From an uncultured Pelagibacteraceae bacterium (lineage in GTDB: Bacteria; Pseudomonadota; Alphaproteobacteria; Pelagibacterales; Pelagibacteraceae): a DNA stretch of 64,000 nt. The translations under genes were made by a program, and so were the position numbers. The notes under the pieces were generated by a model. That model was given only the letters and a program-made list of their open reading frames with translations. It was not told the DNA's origin and did not search any database. Each line of letters opens with the position of its first letter. The first letter of the stretch is position 1. The DNA lies in NCBI GenBank assembly GCA_902599805.1, contig CACKGP010000004.1:1-64000 (forward strand), in the 5' to 3' direction. Positions 45,752 to 54,189 of this stretch are shown here, piece by piece.

Positions 45752-46555
45752 ATGTTTGATGATTTTTTTATAAGAGCATTGATTGCAGGTATCGGAATAG
45801 CCTTAGTAACAGGACCACTTGGTTGTTTTATAATTTGGAGAAGACTAGCTTTTTTTGGAGATACATTAGCTCATTCGGCTCTTTTAGGTGTTACATTAGC
45901 CTTTACTTTTGAAATAAGTATAGCACTTTCCGTCTTTATAATTTCTTCTATAATTGCCCTTATTTTATTAAAACTTCAAAAAAATACAAAACTACCTGGA
46001 GACGCTCTCTTGGGACTTCTAGCTCACTCATCTTTAGCAGTCGGTTTGGTTGTCATAGGTTTTTTATCTTTTATTCGTTTTGATATAATGGGTTTTCTTT
46101 TTGGGGATATTCTTGCAGTAAGTACATCAGATCTTATAACTATTTGGGTAGGCGGGGCTTTAATTTTATTTGTATTAAATAAAATATGGAAACCTCTTTT
46201 TGCCTCAACAGTTAATTACGATCTTGCTGAGGCTGAAGGTATGAGTCCAGAAAAAGCAAATGCTATTTTTACAGTTTTGTTAGCTGCTATTATTGCAATC
46301 TCAATAAAAATGGTTGGTTTACTACTTATAACCGGAATGTTTATTATGCCAGCAGCTATGGCAAGGAATCTTTCCAATAACCCTAGGCAAATGGTTATTA
46401 TTTCAATAATAGGTGGATTATTATCTGTGTTGATTGGATTATTTTCTTCTTTAGAGTTTAATACAGCTTCAGGTCCATCAATTATTACTGCAGCATTATT
46501 TTTATTTATATTATCTTTGATTAAATTTAAAAAAAATTCTGAATTGAAACATTAA
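45752..46555 (+). CDS. znuB: Zinc ABC transporter permease ZnuB
   Basis: This 267-residue ABC-3 family permease has eight or so helices, the family start IRALIAGIGIALVTGPLGCF, RRLAFFGDTLAHSALLGV, and the later segment KMVGLLLITGMFIMPAAMAR. It forms the channel through which ZnuA delivers Zn. It is contiguous with znuC (no spacer) and 22 bp before zur. Confidence 0.95.
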   Translation: MFDDFFIRALIAGIGIALVTGPLGCFIIWRRLAFFGDTLAHSALLGVTLAFTFEISIALSVFIISSIIALILLKLQKNTKLPGDALLGLLAHSSLAVGLVVIGFLSFIRFDIMGFLFGDILAVSTSDLITIWVGGALILFVLNKIWKPLFASTVNYDLAEAEGMSPEKANAIFTVLLAAIIAISIKMVGLLLITGMFIMPAAMARNLSNNPRQMVIISIIGGLLSVLIGLFSSLEFNTASGPSIITAALFLFILSLIKFKKNSELKH

Positions 46556-46577
46556 TATGAAAGTGATAAAATAAAAA

Positions 46578-46982
46578 ATGCCTCAAAAACATGAATACCT
46601 TTCAAAAAATCAACAAATAGTTCTTAGTATAATTGAAAAAGCAAAAGGACCACTTAAAGCCTACTCAATACTTTACAATGTTCAGAAAAAAGGCATTAAA
46701 GCACCTTTGCAAGTTTATAGAGCTCTAGAAAAGCTTATTGAAATTGGAAAAATACACAAAATTGAAAGCAAGAACGCTTTTATTGCTTGTAAAAATTCTG
46801 ATTGTGAAATTTCAAAAGCAACAGCATTTTCAATTTGCAATAATTGTGAGCATGTTAAAGAAATTAAAAATACTAAACTTTCAAAATATTTGAGTAATTT
46901 CGAAGATAATTCTGGAATGAAATATAAGAAATATAATTTGGAATTTTTTGGTTTATGTAGAGATTGTAAATTAAAACAATAA
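46578..46982 (+). CDS. zur: Zinc uptake regulator Zur (Fur family)
   Basis: This 134-residue Fur-family repressor has a winged helix with APLQVYRALEKLIEIGKIHKIE and structural-zinc cysteines in CNNC and CRDC, plus ACKNSDC. The gene follows znuCB in a candidate Zur-box-controlled operon, so it should repress itself together with zinc uptake when zinc is plentiful. It is shorter than Fur (about 145), as many Zur proteins are, and the gene context favours Zur over Fur. Confidence 0.93.
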   Translation: MPQKHEYLSKNQQIVLSIIEKAKGPLKAYSILYNVQKKGIKAPLQVYRALEKLIEIGKIHKIESKNAFIACKNSDCEISKATAFSICNNCEHVKEIKNTKLSKYLSNFEDNSGMKYKKYNLEFFGLCRDCKLKQ

Positions 46983-47076
46983 TTTCCCTCAAAAACCCTT
47001 ATTTTACTTACATATAAGATTCACTTTTTAGTTGTGTTCCGGTTACATTAACTTTTTATACATGCTAGTTTTTTGC

Positions 47077-47094
47077 AATTATTAATTAATAATT
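47077..47094. repeat. 18 bp AT-only perfect palindrome before proX
   Basis: AATTATTAATTAATAATT reads the same on both strands and ends two bases before the strong Shine-Dalgarno GGGGG (47097-47101) of proX. It could be an operator or mRNA hairpin; in DNA this AT-rich such palindromes also arise by chance. The rest of the 123 bp gap after zur shows no clear promoter. Confidence 0.4.
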
Positions 47095-47105
47095 AAGGGG
47101 GAAAA

Positions 47106-48047
47106 ATGAGACTATTTAAGTTAATAGTTGCTCTGTTTACTTCAATCACTATCACAAACGCTGCTAATGCTGCGGAAGTTAAAATGGCAAAAGCAAATTG
47201 GGATACTGGTTATTTCCAAGCTGAAATATACAAACAAGCTTTGGAAGCAATGGGACACACAGTAACTGAACCTAAAGCTATCAAACCTTCAGTATTTTAC
47301 GTAGCTGCAGCTGCGGGAGATCTAGACCTATGGGTTAATGGATGGTTTGGAACTCACGATGGTTACATCAAAGAAGCCAAAGGAAAAGTTAAAACCGTTG
47401 GTTACGTGATGAAAAAAGGCGGATTGCAAGGCTATCTAGTTGATAAAAAATCAGCTGACAAGTATGGAATCAAAAGCGTAATGGATATTAAAGCAAACGC
47501 TAAAGCATGGGACTCTAATGGCGATGGTAAAGCAGACATGGTTGCTTGCCCTCCAGGTTGGGGTTGCGAAAAGCAAATTACAAAACATTTTGCTGAACTA
47601 GGCTTAGGTGATTTTATTAATCCAGTTAAGGCTGACTACTCTGCTTCAATGGCTGATGTAGTTGCTAAATACAAAAACGGAAAACCAGTATTATTTTATA
47701 CATGGACTCCGAATTGGACTGTTGGTGCTTTAAAACTTGGACAGGACGTTGTTTGGATAGAAGTTCCTTACAGCGGTACTAAAAAAGTTAGCGTAGATAA
47801 TGCAACAAAATCTAAAATTAATATGGGTTTTGGTGCTGATGACATCAGACCAGCTGCTAACGCAGATTTCTTAAAAGCAAATAAAGATATAGAGAAGATG
47901 CTTAAAAAAGCATCAATTCCTCTAGCTGATATTGCTGCTCAAAACATGAAAATGAATGCGGGCGAGAAAAGCGAAAGAGCAATTAAAAAGCATGCTGCTG
48001 AGTGGATTAAAGCTAACCAAAGTACTTTCAATAGTTGGATTAAATAG
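47106..48047 (+). CDS. proX: Glycine betaine/proline-type ABC binding protein
   Basis: This 313-residue OpuAC-family protein has a signal peptide (about 1-22, cleavage near NAANAAEV), KMAKANWDTGYFQAEIYKQAL, WVNGWFGTHDGY, CPPGWGCEKQI, and FYTWTPNWTVGAL. These tryptophan-rich segments form the aromatic cage that binds quaternary amines. Known SAR11 importers of glycine betaine, proline betaine, choline or TMAO belong to this family; the exact ligand cannot be read. It is followed after 18 bp by proW; no proV follows. Confidence 0.92.
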   Translation: MRLFKLIVALFTSITITNAANAAEVKMAKANWDTGYFQAEIYKQALEAMGHTVTEPKAIKPSVFYVAAAAGDLDLWVNGWFGTHDGYIKEAKGKVKTVGYVMKKGGLQGYLVDKKSADKYGIKSVMDIKANAKAWDSNGDGKADMVACPPGWGCEKQITKHFAELGLGDFINPVKADYSASMADVVAKYKNGKPVLFYTWTPNWTVGALKLGQDVVWIEVPYSGTKKVSVDNATKSKINMGFGADDIRPAANADFLKANKDIEKMLKKASIPLADIAAQNMKMNAGEKSERAIKKHAAEWIKANQSTFNSWIK

Positions 48048-48057
48048 GTTGCAATCA

Positions 48058-48074
48058 TAAGTTCAGTGAACTTA
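48058..48074 (+). repeat. 17 bp inverted repeat centred on the proW start codon
   Basis: TAAGTTCA-G-TGAACTTA is perfect, with its centre on the G of the GTG start (48066). In RNA it would form a 7 bp stem with a 3-base loop, hiding the start codon. There is no good Shine-Dalgarno before this GTG (AGG is about 16 bases away). Confidence 0.5.
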
Positions 48075-48932
48075 AAACTTGCACCTTCTGACTACGAAAT
48101 CTACATTCCAATAGCAGAATGGATTGAAAGAAATATTAAAGAGTGGCTGTTTACACAACGGCCGCTCTTTAAGAAGTTAGCCGCACCCATTGATGCTACT
48201 CTCGAAGGATTAGATACTCTATTTAATTGGATACCATTTCCAATTGTCGTTTTAATATTTATTTTTTTTGCATGGAAAACAAACGGGGTAAAATTTGCTT
48301 TTTTTGCAGCCGTAAGCTTAATCGCTATTGATTTAGTTGATCTATGGAAAGAAACCATGACAACTCTTGCTATGATTTTTACCGCGGTTATCTTTTGTAT
48401 GATTATTGGAATACCGTTAGGTATTGCAGCATCAAGAAGTAGAATTTTTGAAATAATTTTAAGACCAATACTAGATATAATGCAAACCATACCCAGTTTT
48501 GTTTACCTTATACCCGTTGTAATGCTATTTGGTGTTGGTTTAACACCTGGAGTAGTAGCAACAATTATTTTTGCATTACCACCGGTAATCAGACTTACAA
48601 ATCTTGGAATTAGACAAGTGGGTAAAGGATTCAAAGAGGCTGGTGCCAGTTTAGGATTATCAAAATTTAAGATTTTACACAGAATTGAATTACCACTTGC
48701 ATTAAAAACAATTATGGCAGGAGTAAACCAAACTTTAATGTTAGCTTTATCAATGGTTGTGATAGCGGCATTAATTGGTGCCGGTGGCCTCGGTTTAACT
48801 GTTTATGTTGCACTTGGAAGATTAGATATTGGTGCGGCAGTAATTGGTGGCACTGGAATTGTAATATTAGCTATCGTATTAGATCGAATTACTCAAAAAA
48901 TAGTACCTCAGGACAATATTAAAACTAGGTAA
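48066..48932 (+). CDS. proW: Glycine betaine ABC transporter permease
   Basis: This 288-residue ProW-type permease has an N-terminal extension with an amphipathic start, then six to seven helices, IDLWKETMTTLAMI-like entry, DIMQTIPSFVYLIPVVMLFG, and the coupling motif KEAGASLGLSKFKILHRIELP. It forms the channel for the proX-bound ligand. The start is a GTG inside an inverted repeat. The usual ATPase gene proV, with its CBS domains, is absent on both sides; the ATPase must be encoded elsewhere. Confidence 0.92.
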   Translation: MNLKLAPSDYEIYIPIAEWIERNIKEWLFTQRPLFKKLAAPIDATLEGLDTLFNWIPFPIVVLIFIFFAWKTNGVKFAFFAAVSLIAIDLVDLWKETMTTLAMIFTAVIFCMIIGIPLGIAASRSRIFEIILRPILDIMQTIPSFVYLIPVVMLFGVGLTPGVVATIIFALPPVIRLTNLGIRQVGKGFKEAGASLGLSKFKILHRIELPLALKTIMAGVNQTLMLALSMVVIAALIGAGGLGLTVYVALGRLDIGAAVIGGTGIVILAIVLDRITQKIVPQDNIKTR

Positions 48933-49113
48933 ATATTATTGATCCAATAACAAAAATCACTATGGCAGTTAAGACAAAAAATATTAACCACCAATACGTC
49001 ATAACTTTAAGTGAGGGTTTGGTGAATTTACCTTTTTTATATGTCCAAGGCATAAAAGTATACGTGAGTAAAGTTACAAGAATAAAAAAAAGTAAAATAT
49101 TTGTTAATAGCAT
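48925..49113 (-). CDS. Small two-helix membrane protein of unknown function
   Basis: This 62-residue protein has two hydrophobic helices (about 3-20 and 40-60) and a basic loop (YKKGKFTKPSLK). It is convergent with proW, overlapping its end by 8 bp, and is transcribed from the gap before the egtD-like gene. I do not recognise a family; short hydrophobic frames can arise by chance, but the positive-inside pattern and clean fit between neighbours favour a real gene. Confidence 0.55.
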   Translation of the reverse strand: MLLTNILLFFILVTLLTYTFMPWTYKKGKFTKPSLKVMTYWWLIFFVLTAIVIFVIGSIIFT

Positions 49114-49193
49114 ATGAGATCTTTAATGTTTAAAGAAGATATGTCAATTGTACATTTGCAGTTATATCTGTTAACAAAAACACTAATATAACA

Positions 49194-50096
49194 ATGACAT
49201 TTAAAAAAGACCTCATAATTGGGCTTTCCAAAAAAAATAAGTCTATTCCGTCTAAATATCACTATGATTTAAAGGGAAGCAAATTTTTTGAAAAGATAAC
49301 AAAACAAAAAGAATATTATCCCACAAGAAAAGAAAAGGAGATTTTAAAAAAAATCTCTAAAGAAATACCGAAACTATTTAATAGTAAGCTATCATATGTA
49401 GAATTGGGAAGTGGAGCTATAGATAAGATAAAATTACTAATTAATAAAGATGTCAAATATTATGTTCCACTCGATATATCCCTAGATTATGTAAAAAAGT
49501 CAGTAAAAAAACTTAAAAAGCAATATCCAAAAATTAAAATAAAACCTAAAAAAATTGATTATTCTAAGCATTTTAAAATACCCAATCTGAAAGAAACAAC
49601 TAAAGTCTATTTTTTTCTAGGTTCTTCTATCGGCAATTTTCATAATAAAGAGGAAGTTAAATTTTTAAGAAAGTTAAGAAAAAGTATAAATAAAAACAAC
49701 TATTTGTTCATTGGAGTTGATCTTATTAAAAATAAACAAATTCTTGATAAAGCATACAATGATAAAAAAGGGTATACGGCTAAATTTAGTTTAAATTTAA
49801 TTAATATTATAAATAGAACACAAAAAACTAATCTGAATATTAATAATTTTTATTATCATGGGTATTACAATACTAAATTAAGATGTATTCACGGTTTTTT
49901 AGTAAGTAAAATTAATCAAAATTTTAAAATCGGTAATAAGAAATTTTTTTTAAAAAAGAGTGAGAGAATTTTAGTCGAAATTTCAAACAAATTTACTATT
50001 CAATCTTTCACAAAACTGGCTTCAAATACTGGTTGGACTACTAAGCGAGTTTGGTTAGATAAACAAAAATATTATTCTCTATTCCTACTAAAATAG
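49194..50096 (+). CDS. egtD: EgtD-like histidine N-alpha-methyltransferase
   Basis: This 300-residue SAM-dependent methyltransferase has the family start KYHYDLKGSKFFEKI, KEYYPTRKEKEIL, the SAM-site YVELGSGAIDKIKLLI, and FFLGSSIGNFHNKEE. EgtD methylates histidine to hercynine, the first step to ergothioneine. The sulfur-adding EgtB is not in the window, so the product could be hercynine itself or the partner may lie elsewhere. The gene stands between a betaine transporter and an iron transporter; hercynine is itself a betaine. Confidence 0.85.
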   Translation: MTFKKDLIIGLSKKNKSIPSKYHYDLKGSKFFEKITKQKEYYPTRKEKEILKKISKEIPKLFNSKLSYVELGSGAIDKIKLLINKDVKYYVPLDISLDYVKKSVKKLKKQYPKIKIKPKKIDYSKHFKIPNLKETTKVYFFLGSSIGNFHNKEEVKFLRKLRKSINKNNYLFIGVDLIKNKQILDKAYNDKKGYTAKFSLNLINIINRTQKTNLNINNFYYHGYYNTKLRCIHGFLVSKINQNFKIGNKKFFLKKSERILVEISNKFTIQSFTKLASNTGWTTKRVWLDKQKYYSLFLLK

Positions 50097-50121
50097 TAAG
50101 GTATGCGACGTTTTTGCCATT

Positions 50122-50155
50122 GATAATCATTATCACTTATGTGATAACCATTCTC
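50122..50155. promoter_or_regulatory. Tandem Fur boxes before the ferric-iron transporter
   Basis: GATAATCATTATC (50122-50134) is a perfect palindrome matching the core of the Fur box GATAATGATAATCATTATC. GATAACCATTCTC (50143-50155) matches it with two changes and lies 21 bp downstream. The pair ends 14 bp before the fbpA start, so a Fur-type repressor bound here would block transcription when iron is sufficient. Confidence 0.85.
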
Positions 50156-50169
50156 AAATGGAGAAAACT

Positions 50170-51204
50170 ATGAATAAATTAATTAGAGTAATTGGACTAG
50201 GTATTGTTGGTTTGTTTTCAACTTTACTAGTTGCAAACTCAGTTTTCGCAAATGAAGTAAACGTCTTCAGTGCGAGACATTATGATTCTGATGTTCAGCT
50301 TTATGAAAAATTCACGGCAAAAACTGGAATAAAAGTTAATGTTGTGTCTGGAAAAGATAAAGCTTTACAAAAAAGAATTAAAGAAGAAGGGAAGGACAGT
50401 AAAGCAGATATATATATAACTGCAGATGCTGGAAGATTAGGAGCTTTTCAAGCTGAAGGAATGTTTCAAAAGGGAGCAAGTTCTGCAGCGTTAAAAAAAG
50501 TTGTACCTGCTAATTTTAGATCACCTTATTGGGTTGGAATAGCAAAAAGAGCAAGAATAATTTATTACAATCCAAAAACAGTTAACCCTTCATGGAATAT
50601 GAGTTATGAAGATTTAGCTGATCCTAAATACAAAGGTAGAGTAGTAATAAGAAAATCAAGCAACATTTATAATCAGTCTTTAGTTGCATCACTTATTAAA
50701 AATAATGGTGAGAAAAAAACTGCAGCATGGGCTAAAGGAATGGTAAATAACTTTGCTAGAAAACCAACTGGTAACGACAGAGCACAGATATTAGCAGTAG
50801 CTGCTGGAGAAGCAGATTGGGCTGTAGCAAATACATATTACTTAGCTTTAATGTTATCTGGAAAAAAAGGTGCCGAACAACAAGCGGCAGCTAAAAAAGT
50901 AATGCCTTTCTTCCCAAATCAGGACGGAAGAGGCACACATATGAACATTAGTGGCGGTGGTATATTAAAACACGCACCAAATAAAGCTAATGCAGTTAAA
51001 TTGTTAGAGTTTCTTCTAACCCCTGAAGCTCAACAGCATATTGTTAACAATACTTTTGAGTATCCAATGATACCTGGTGTTGAGGCAAATAAATTAATTG
51101 CACAATTTGGTTTAGATTTTAAACAAGATCTAAAAACAAAAGTTTCTAATTATGGAAAACTCCAAGCTAAAGCTTTGAAAGTAATGAACGAAGCTGGCTG
51201 GTAA
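50170..51204 (+). CDS. fbpA: Ferric iron ABC transporter binding protein (FbpA/FutA type)
   Basis: This 344-residue protein has a Sec signal peptide (cleavage near SVFANEV), VNVFSARHYDSDVQLYEKF, YNPKTVNPSWNMSYEDLADP, and the paired tyrosines in WAVANTYYLALML that coordinate ferric iron in this family. I start at ATG 50170 because GGAGA lies just upstream (50160-50164); an ATG at 50158 would place that Shine-Dalgarno inside the gene. Fur boxes precede it. A hairpin separates it from the permease gene. Confidence 0.95.
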   Translation: MNKLIRVIGLGIVGLFSTLLVANSVFANEVNVFSARHYDSDVQLYEKFTAKTGIKVNVVSGKDKALQKRIKEEGKDSKADIYITADAGRLGAFQAEGMFQKGASSAALKKVVPANFRSPYWVGIAKRARIIYYNPKTVNPSWNMSYEDLADPKYKGRVVIRKSSNIYNQSLVASLIKNNGEKKTAAWAKGMVNNFARKPTGNDRAQILAVAAGEADWAVANTYYLALMLSGKKGAEQQAAAKKVMPFFPNQDGRGTHMNISGGGILKHAPNKANAVKLLEFLLTPEAQQHIVNNTFEYPMIPGVEANKLIAQFGLDFKQDLKTKVSNYGKLQAKALKVMNEAGW

Positions 51205-51220
51205 TTCTATAATAGAACAA

Positions 51221-51261
51221 TTTAGTCCCTGGACTCCTCCGGGGACTAAATTTAGGAGGAG
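51221..51261 (+). promoter_or_regulatory. Intercistronic hairpin with loop complementary to the fbpB Shine-Dalgarno
   Basis: TTTAGTCCC (51221-51229) pairs with GGGACTAAA (51242-51250), leaving a loop that contains CTCCTCC (51234-51240). That heptamer is exactly complementary to GGAGGAG (51255-51261), the Shine-Dalgarno of the TTG-started permease gene at 51264. No U tract follows the stem, so it is not a classical terminator. The SD-loop pairing could be a pseudoknot or an alternative hairpin that lowers permease translation. Function is inferred, the complementarity is visible. Confidence 0.7.
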
Positions 51262-51263
51262 AA

Positions 51264-52880
51264 TTGATAAAGAGGATAAATTTTTGGGTTATTTTTGCTT
51301 TTTTAGTACCTTTACTGGTTGCTATACCTATATTCACAGTTTTTTTAAGTTTTTTTGATACAACAGGAAACTATTTAGATCTTTTAAAAGACACCTTTCT
51401 TTTAAAGTATTTAAGTAATTCATTTTTAATTTTATTAGGTGTATTGTCACTAACTTTTATATTTGGTGTAACCTCAGCTTATTTTGTATCTTTCTATAAA
51501 TTTCCTGGTGTTAACTTTTTTAAATGGGCGTTGATATTGTCTTTTGCTGTTCCAGCTTACATTTATGCTTATTCTTTAGTTGCTTTTTTTGAAAATTATG
51601 GGACAGCATTTAGTATTTTAACTTATTTATTTGGCGAAGGAGATTATAATAAAAATATACCAAAATTTGATGGCTTAATTGGATCCATGTTTTCGATTTC
51701 TTTCTCTTTATTTGGTTACGTTTATGTTTTAACAAGAGCTTCTTTTGTATTTCAATCTCACAATCTTATAGAAGTTGGAAAAAATTTAGGTTTATCATCA
51801 TATGAAAGTTTTTTTAAAATTATTTTACCATCAGCAAGACCCGCAATAGTAGTGGGGTTATCGCTTGTTGCGATGGAAACCCTGTCAGATTTTGGAACAG
51901 TAGATTTTTTTAGTATTTCAACACTAACCACAGCTATTTACAATGCCTGGATTTCTTTTGATGATTTAACAACTGCAAATCAATTATCATTTGTTTTATT
52001 ATTTTTTATCCTTCTACTATTTATTCTTGAAAATCTTTCAAGAAAAGGAGCAAAATATCATCAAAATTCAAAAGGAAACAAACCTATTCCAAAAATCCAG
52101 TTAGTCGGAGGTAAATCTATTCTTGCGACCTGTTTTTGTTCAATTTTATTTTTCTGTAGTTTTGTTTTTCCAGTTTCTCAAATGACTTATTGGACGATAA
52201 AATTTCCAAAATATTTTCAGGATATCAATTTTTGGTCACTAAATATGAATACATTGCTATTAGTATTTTTATCTAGTTTATTCTTGATCATATTTTCTTT
52301 TATGACTAATTATGGAAATAGAGTATCTAAAAATAAACTAATTAGTTATTTATCAACTTTCTCAGTATCTGGTTATGCGTTACCAGGAATAATTTTAGCA
52401 GTTGCATTTATAACATTTATTTCGTGGTTTAGTGATTTTTTAAGTTCAATTTTTGGATTTAATAGTTTTAAGAATGTATTTATTGGATCTGTAGTTGGTC
52501 TTGTGATTGCGTATTTTGTAAGATTTTTCTCACTTTCTTACAATGGAATTAAGTCTGGTTACTCTAAAATAAATAACTCTATTGATGAAAATGCATACCT
52601 TCTTGGATATTCTAAACTTAAAACATTCTCAACTATTCACTTACCTTATTTAAAGACTAATATATTGCTTGTTGGCGTTTTAATAGCTTTAGAAATTATT
52701 AAAGAACTTCCGATCACTTTAATATTGAGACCTTTTAATTTTGAGACTTTTGCAACTAAAGCTTATTCGTACGCCGCACAAGATTTGCTTGAGGCAGCTG
52801 CCTTTCCATCTTTATGCCTTATTATATGGGCCAGTATATTTATATTATTTATCTCTAAATATATACTTTCTGAAAAATAA
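51264..52880 (+). CDS. fbpB: Ferric iron ABC transporter permease, fused two-domain type
   Basis: This 538-residue protein contains two permease halves, each with about six helices and a coupling loop (GKNLGLSSYESFFKIILPSARP in the first half, core LGLSSYESFF; ENAYLLGYSKLKTFSTIHLP in the second). Fused FbpB/SfuB-type permeases for Fe3+ have this layout. The start is TTG at 51264, preceded by a full AGGAGGA (51254-51260). It is followed 17 bp later by the ATPase gene. Confidence 0.93.
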   Translation: MIKRINFWVIFAFLVPLLVAIPIFTVFLSFFDTTGNYLDLLKDTFLLKYLSNSFLILLGVLSLTFIFGVTSAYFVSFYKFPGVNFFKWALILSFAVPAYIYAYSLVAFFENYGTAFSILTYLFGEGDYNKNIPKFDGLIGSMFSISFSLFGYVYVLTRASFVFQSHNLIEVGKNLGLSSYESFFKIILPSARPAIVVGLSLVAMETLSDFGTVDFFSISTLTTAIYNAWISFDDLTTANQLSFVLLFFILLLFILENLSRKGAKYHQNSKGNKPIPKIQLVGGKSILATCFCSILFFCSFVFPVSQMTYWTIKFPKYFQDINFWSLNMNTLLLVFLSSLFLIIFSFMTNYGNRVSKNKLISYLSTFSVSGYALPGIILAVAFITFISWFSDFLSSIFGFNSFKNVFIGSVVGLVIAYFVRFFSLSYNGIKSGYSKINNSIDENAYLLGYSKLKTFSTIHLPYLKTNILLVGVLIALEIIKELPITLILRPFNFETFATKAYSYAAQDLLEAAAFPSLCLIIWASIFILFISKYILSEK

Positions 52881-52897
52881 AGTTATATTACCTCTAA

Positions 52898-53968
52898 ATG
52901 AACCCAAATTTTCTTGAAATTAAAAATGCCACATTTGTTGCGAGTGAAAAAAACAAAATTAATAATGTGTCACTAACAATAAAAGAAAAAGGGGAGATTG
53001 TGTGTTTGTTAGGCCCATCTGGAGTTGGAAAGACAACTATTTTAAGAACAATTGCAGGCTTACAGGAATTAAAATCTGGGCAGATTAATTTAAAAGGAAA
53101 AACAATATCTTCTGAAAATTTTAACCTAGAACCTGAAAAAAGAAATATTGCTATGTGTTTTCAAGATAATTCCTTATTTCCTCATTTCAATGTAATGGAA
53201 AATATAAATATCGGAGCCAAAAGAAAAAATGGTTCTAAATTTAATTATTCAGATAAAGATTTAATTAAAATTCTTCACTTAGACGGTGTTCAAGAAAAAT
53301 ATCCTCACCAAATTAGTTCTGGTGAAGCACAAAGAGTTTCATTAGCAAGATCTTTACTTTCTCGACCAGATTTACTCTTACTAGATGAGCCATTTGCTAA
53401 TATAGACACTAGTTTGAAAGAAGAATTACAAAAGAAAATTAAAGATATTTTAAAAGAATTCAATATTACTACAATTATCGTAACTCACGATTCATACGAA
53501 GCATTCTTTATGGGTGATAAATGTGGAATACTATTAGATCAATCACTCAAACAGTATGATGAACCGTACAATATACATCACGAACCAAATTCTCTTGAGG
53601 TTGCTAAATTTTTAAATAGAGGAGTTTTTGTTGATGTAAAAGTAGTTGAGACTGATTGTGCTGTTCATAGCTTAAGTCACCCAACTCTTGGTGAAATCAG
53701 AGGCAAACTAGTAAATAATTTTCCCGTTGGAACTACTGTTAAATTATTATTACAACCAGAGGATTTAAGGCATGATGATCAAAGTAAACTAAAATTAGAG
53801 GTTATCGACAGAAAGTTTAGAGGTACAAATTTTATTTACACTTTAAAAACGAGCAGTGATGAAAAAATCCCGGTATTTGTCCATTCTCATCATATTCATC
53901 AACATGAGAAGTCTGAAAAATTTGGAATTAAAACTCCAATTTTCATTGACCACCTGGTATGTTTTTAA
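52898..53968 (+). CDS. fbpC: Ferric iron ABC transporter ATP-binding protein
   Basis: This 356-residue ATPase has Walker A GPSGVGKTT, Q-loop CFQDNSLFPHFNV, signature region ISSGEAQRVSLARS (a variant of LSGGQ), Walker B LLLLDEPFANID and the switch His in VTHDSYEAFFMG. The C-terminal domain (about 235-356) has the TOBE-type regulatory fold and a His-rich end (HSHHIHQHEK). It completes the fbpABC operon. The tRNA-Arg gene starts 24 bp after it. Confidence 0.93.
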   Translation: MNPNFLEIKNATFVASEKNKINNVSLTIKEKGEIVCLLGPSGVGKTTILRTIAGLQELKSGQINLKGKTISSENFNLEPEKRNIAMCFQDNSLFPHFNVMENINIGAKRKNGSKFNYSDKDLIKILHLDGVQEKYPHQISSGEAQRVSLARSLLSRPDLLLLDEPFANIDTSLKEELQKKIKDILKEFNITTIIVTHDSYEAFFMGDKCGILLDQSLKQYDEPYNIHHEPNSLEVAKFLNRGVFVDVKVVETDCAVHSLSHPTLGEIRGKLVNNFPVGTTVKLLLQPEDLRHDDQSKLKLEVIDRKFRGTNFIYTLKTSSDEKIPVFVHSHHIHQHEKSEKFGIKTPIFIDHLVCF

Positions 53969-53992
53969 GTAAGTATATATAATTAAATTAGA

Positions 53993-54069
53993 GCGCCCTT
54001 AGCTCAGCTGGATAGAGCATCGGTTTTCTAAACCGAGGGTCGTAGGTTCGAATCCTTCAGGGCGCGCCA
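53993..54069 (+). tRNA. tRNA-Arg (anticodon TCT)
   Basis: The 77-base cloverleaf has acceptor stem GCGCCCT/AGGGCGC, D-arm GCTC/GAGC, anticodon stem TCGGT/ACCGA with loop TTTCTAA (anticodon TCT at 54027-54029), T-arm with GGTTCGAATCC, discriminator G, and an encoded CCA end (54067-54069). It reads AGA and, by wobble, AGG codons, the common Arg codons in this AT-rich DNA. The 204 bp from here to aapJ holds only a predicted promoter. Confidence 0.97.
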
Positions 54070-54189
54070 TTAACACTTTAAAATTGTTGAAATCATTATT
54101 TAGGCTGAATCTTTATTAATGTAACTATATAAAGTATATATTTATAACCCTAATATGATCGTGTCATTAAAAGACGCCTCTTTAACATC

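Noticed and set aside
46983..47105. Riboswitch in front of proX
   Set aside because: I looked for SAM-type or other known SAR11 riboswitch cores and found no conserved pairing beyond an AT palindrome.
51221..51250. Hairpin after fbpA as a rho-independent terminator
   Set aside because: No U tract follows the stem; the next bases are AAATTTAGGAGG and lead straight into the permease ribosome site.
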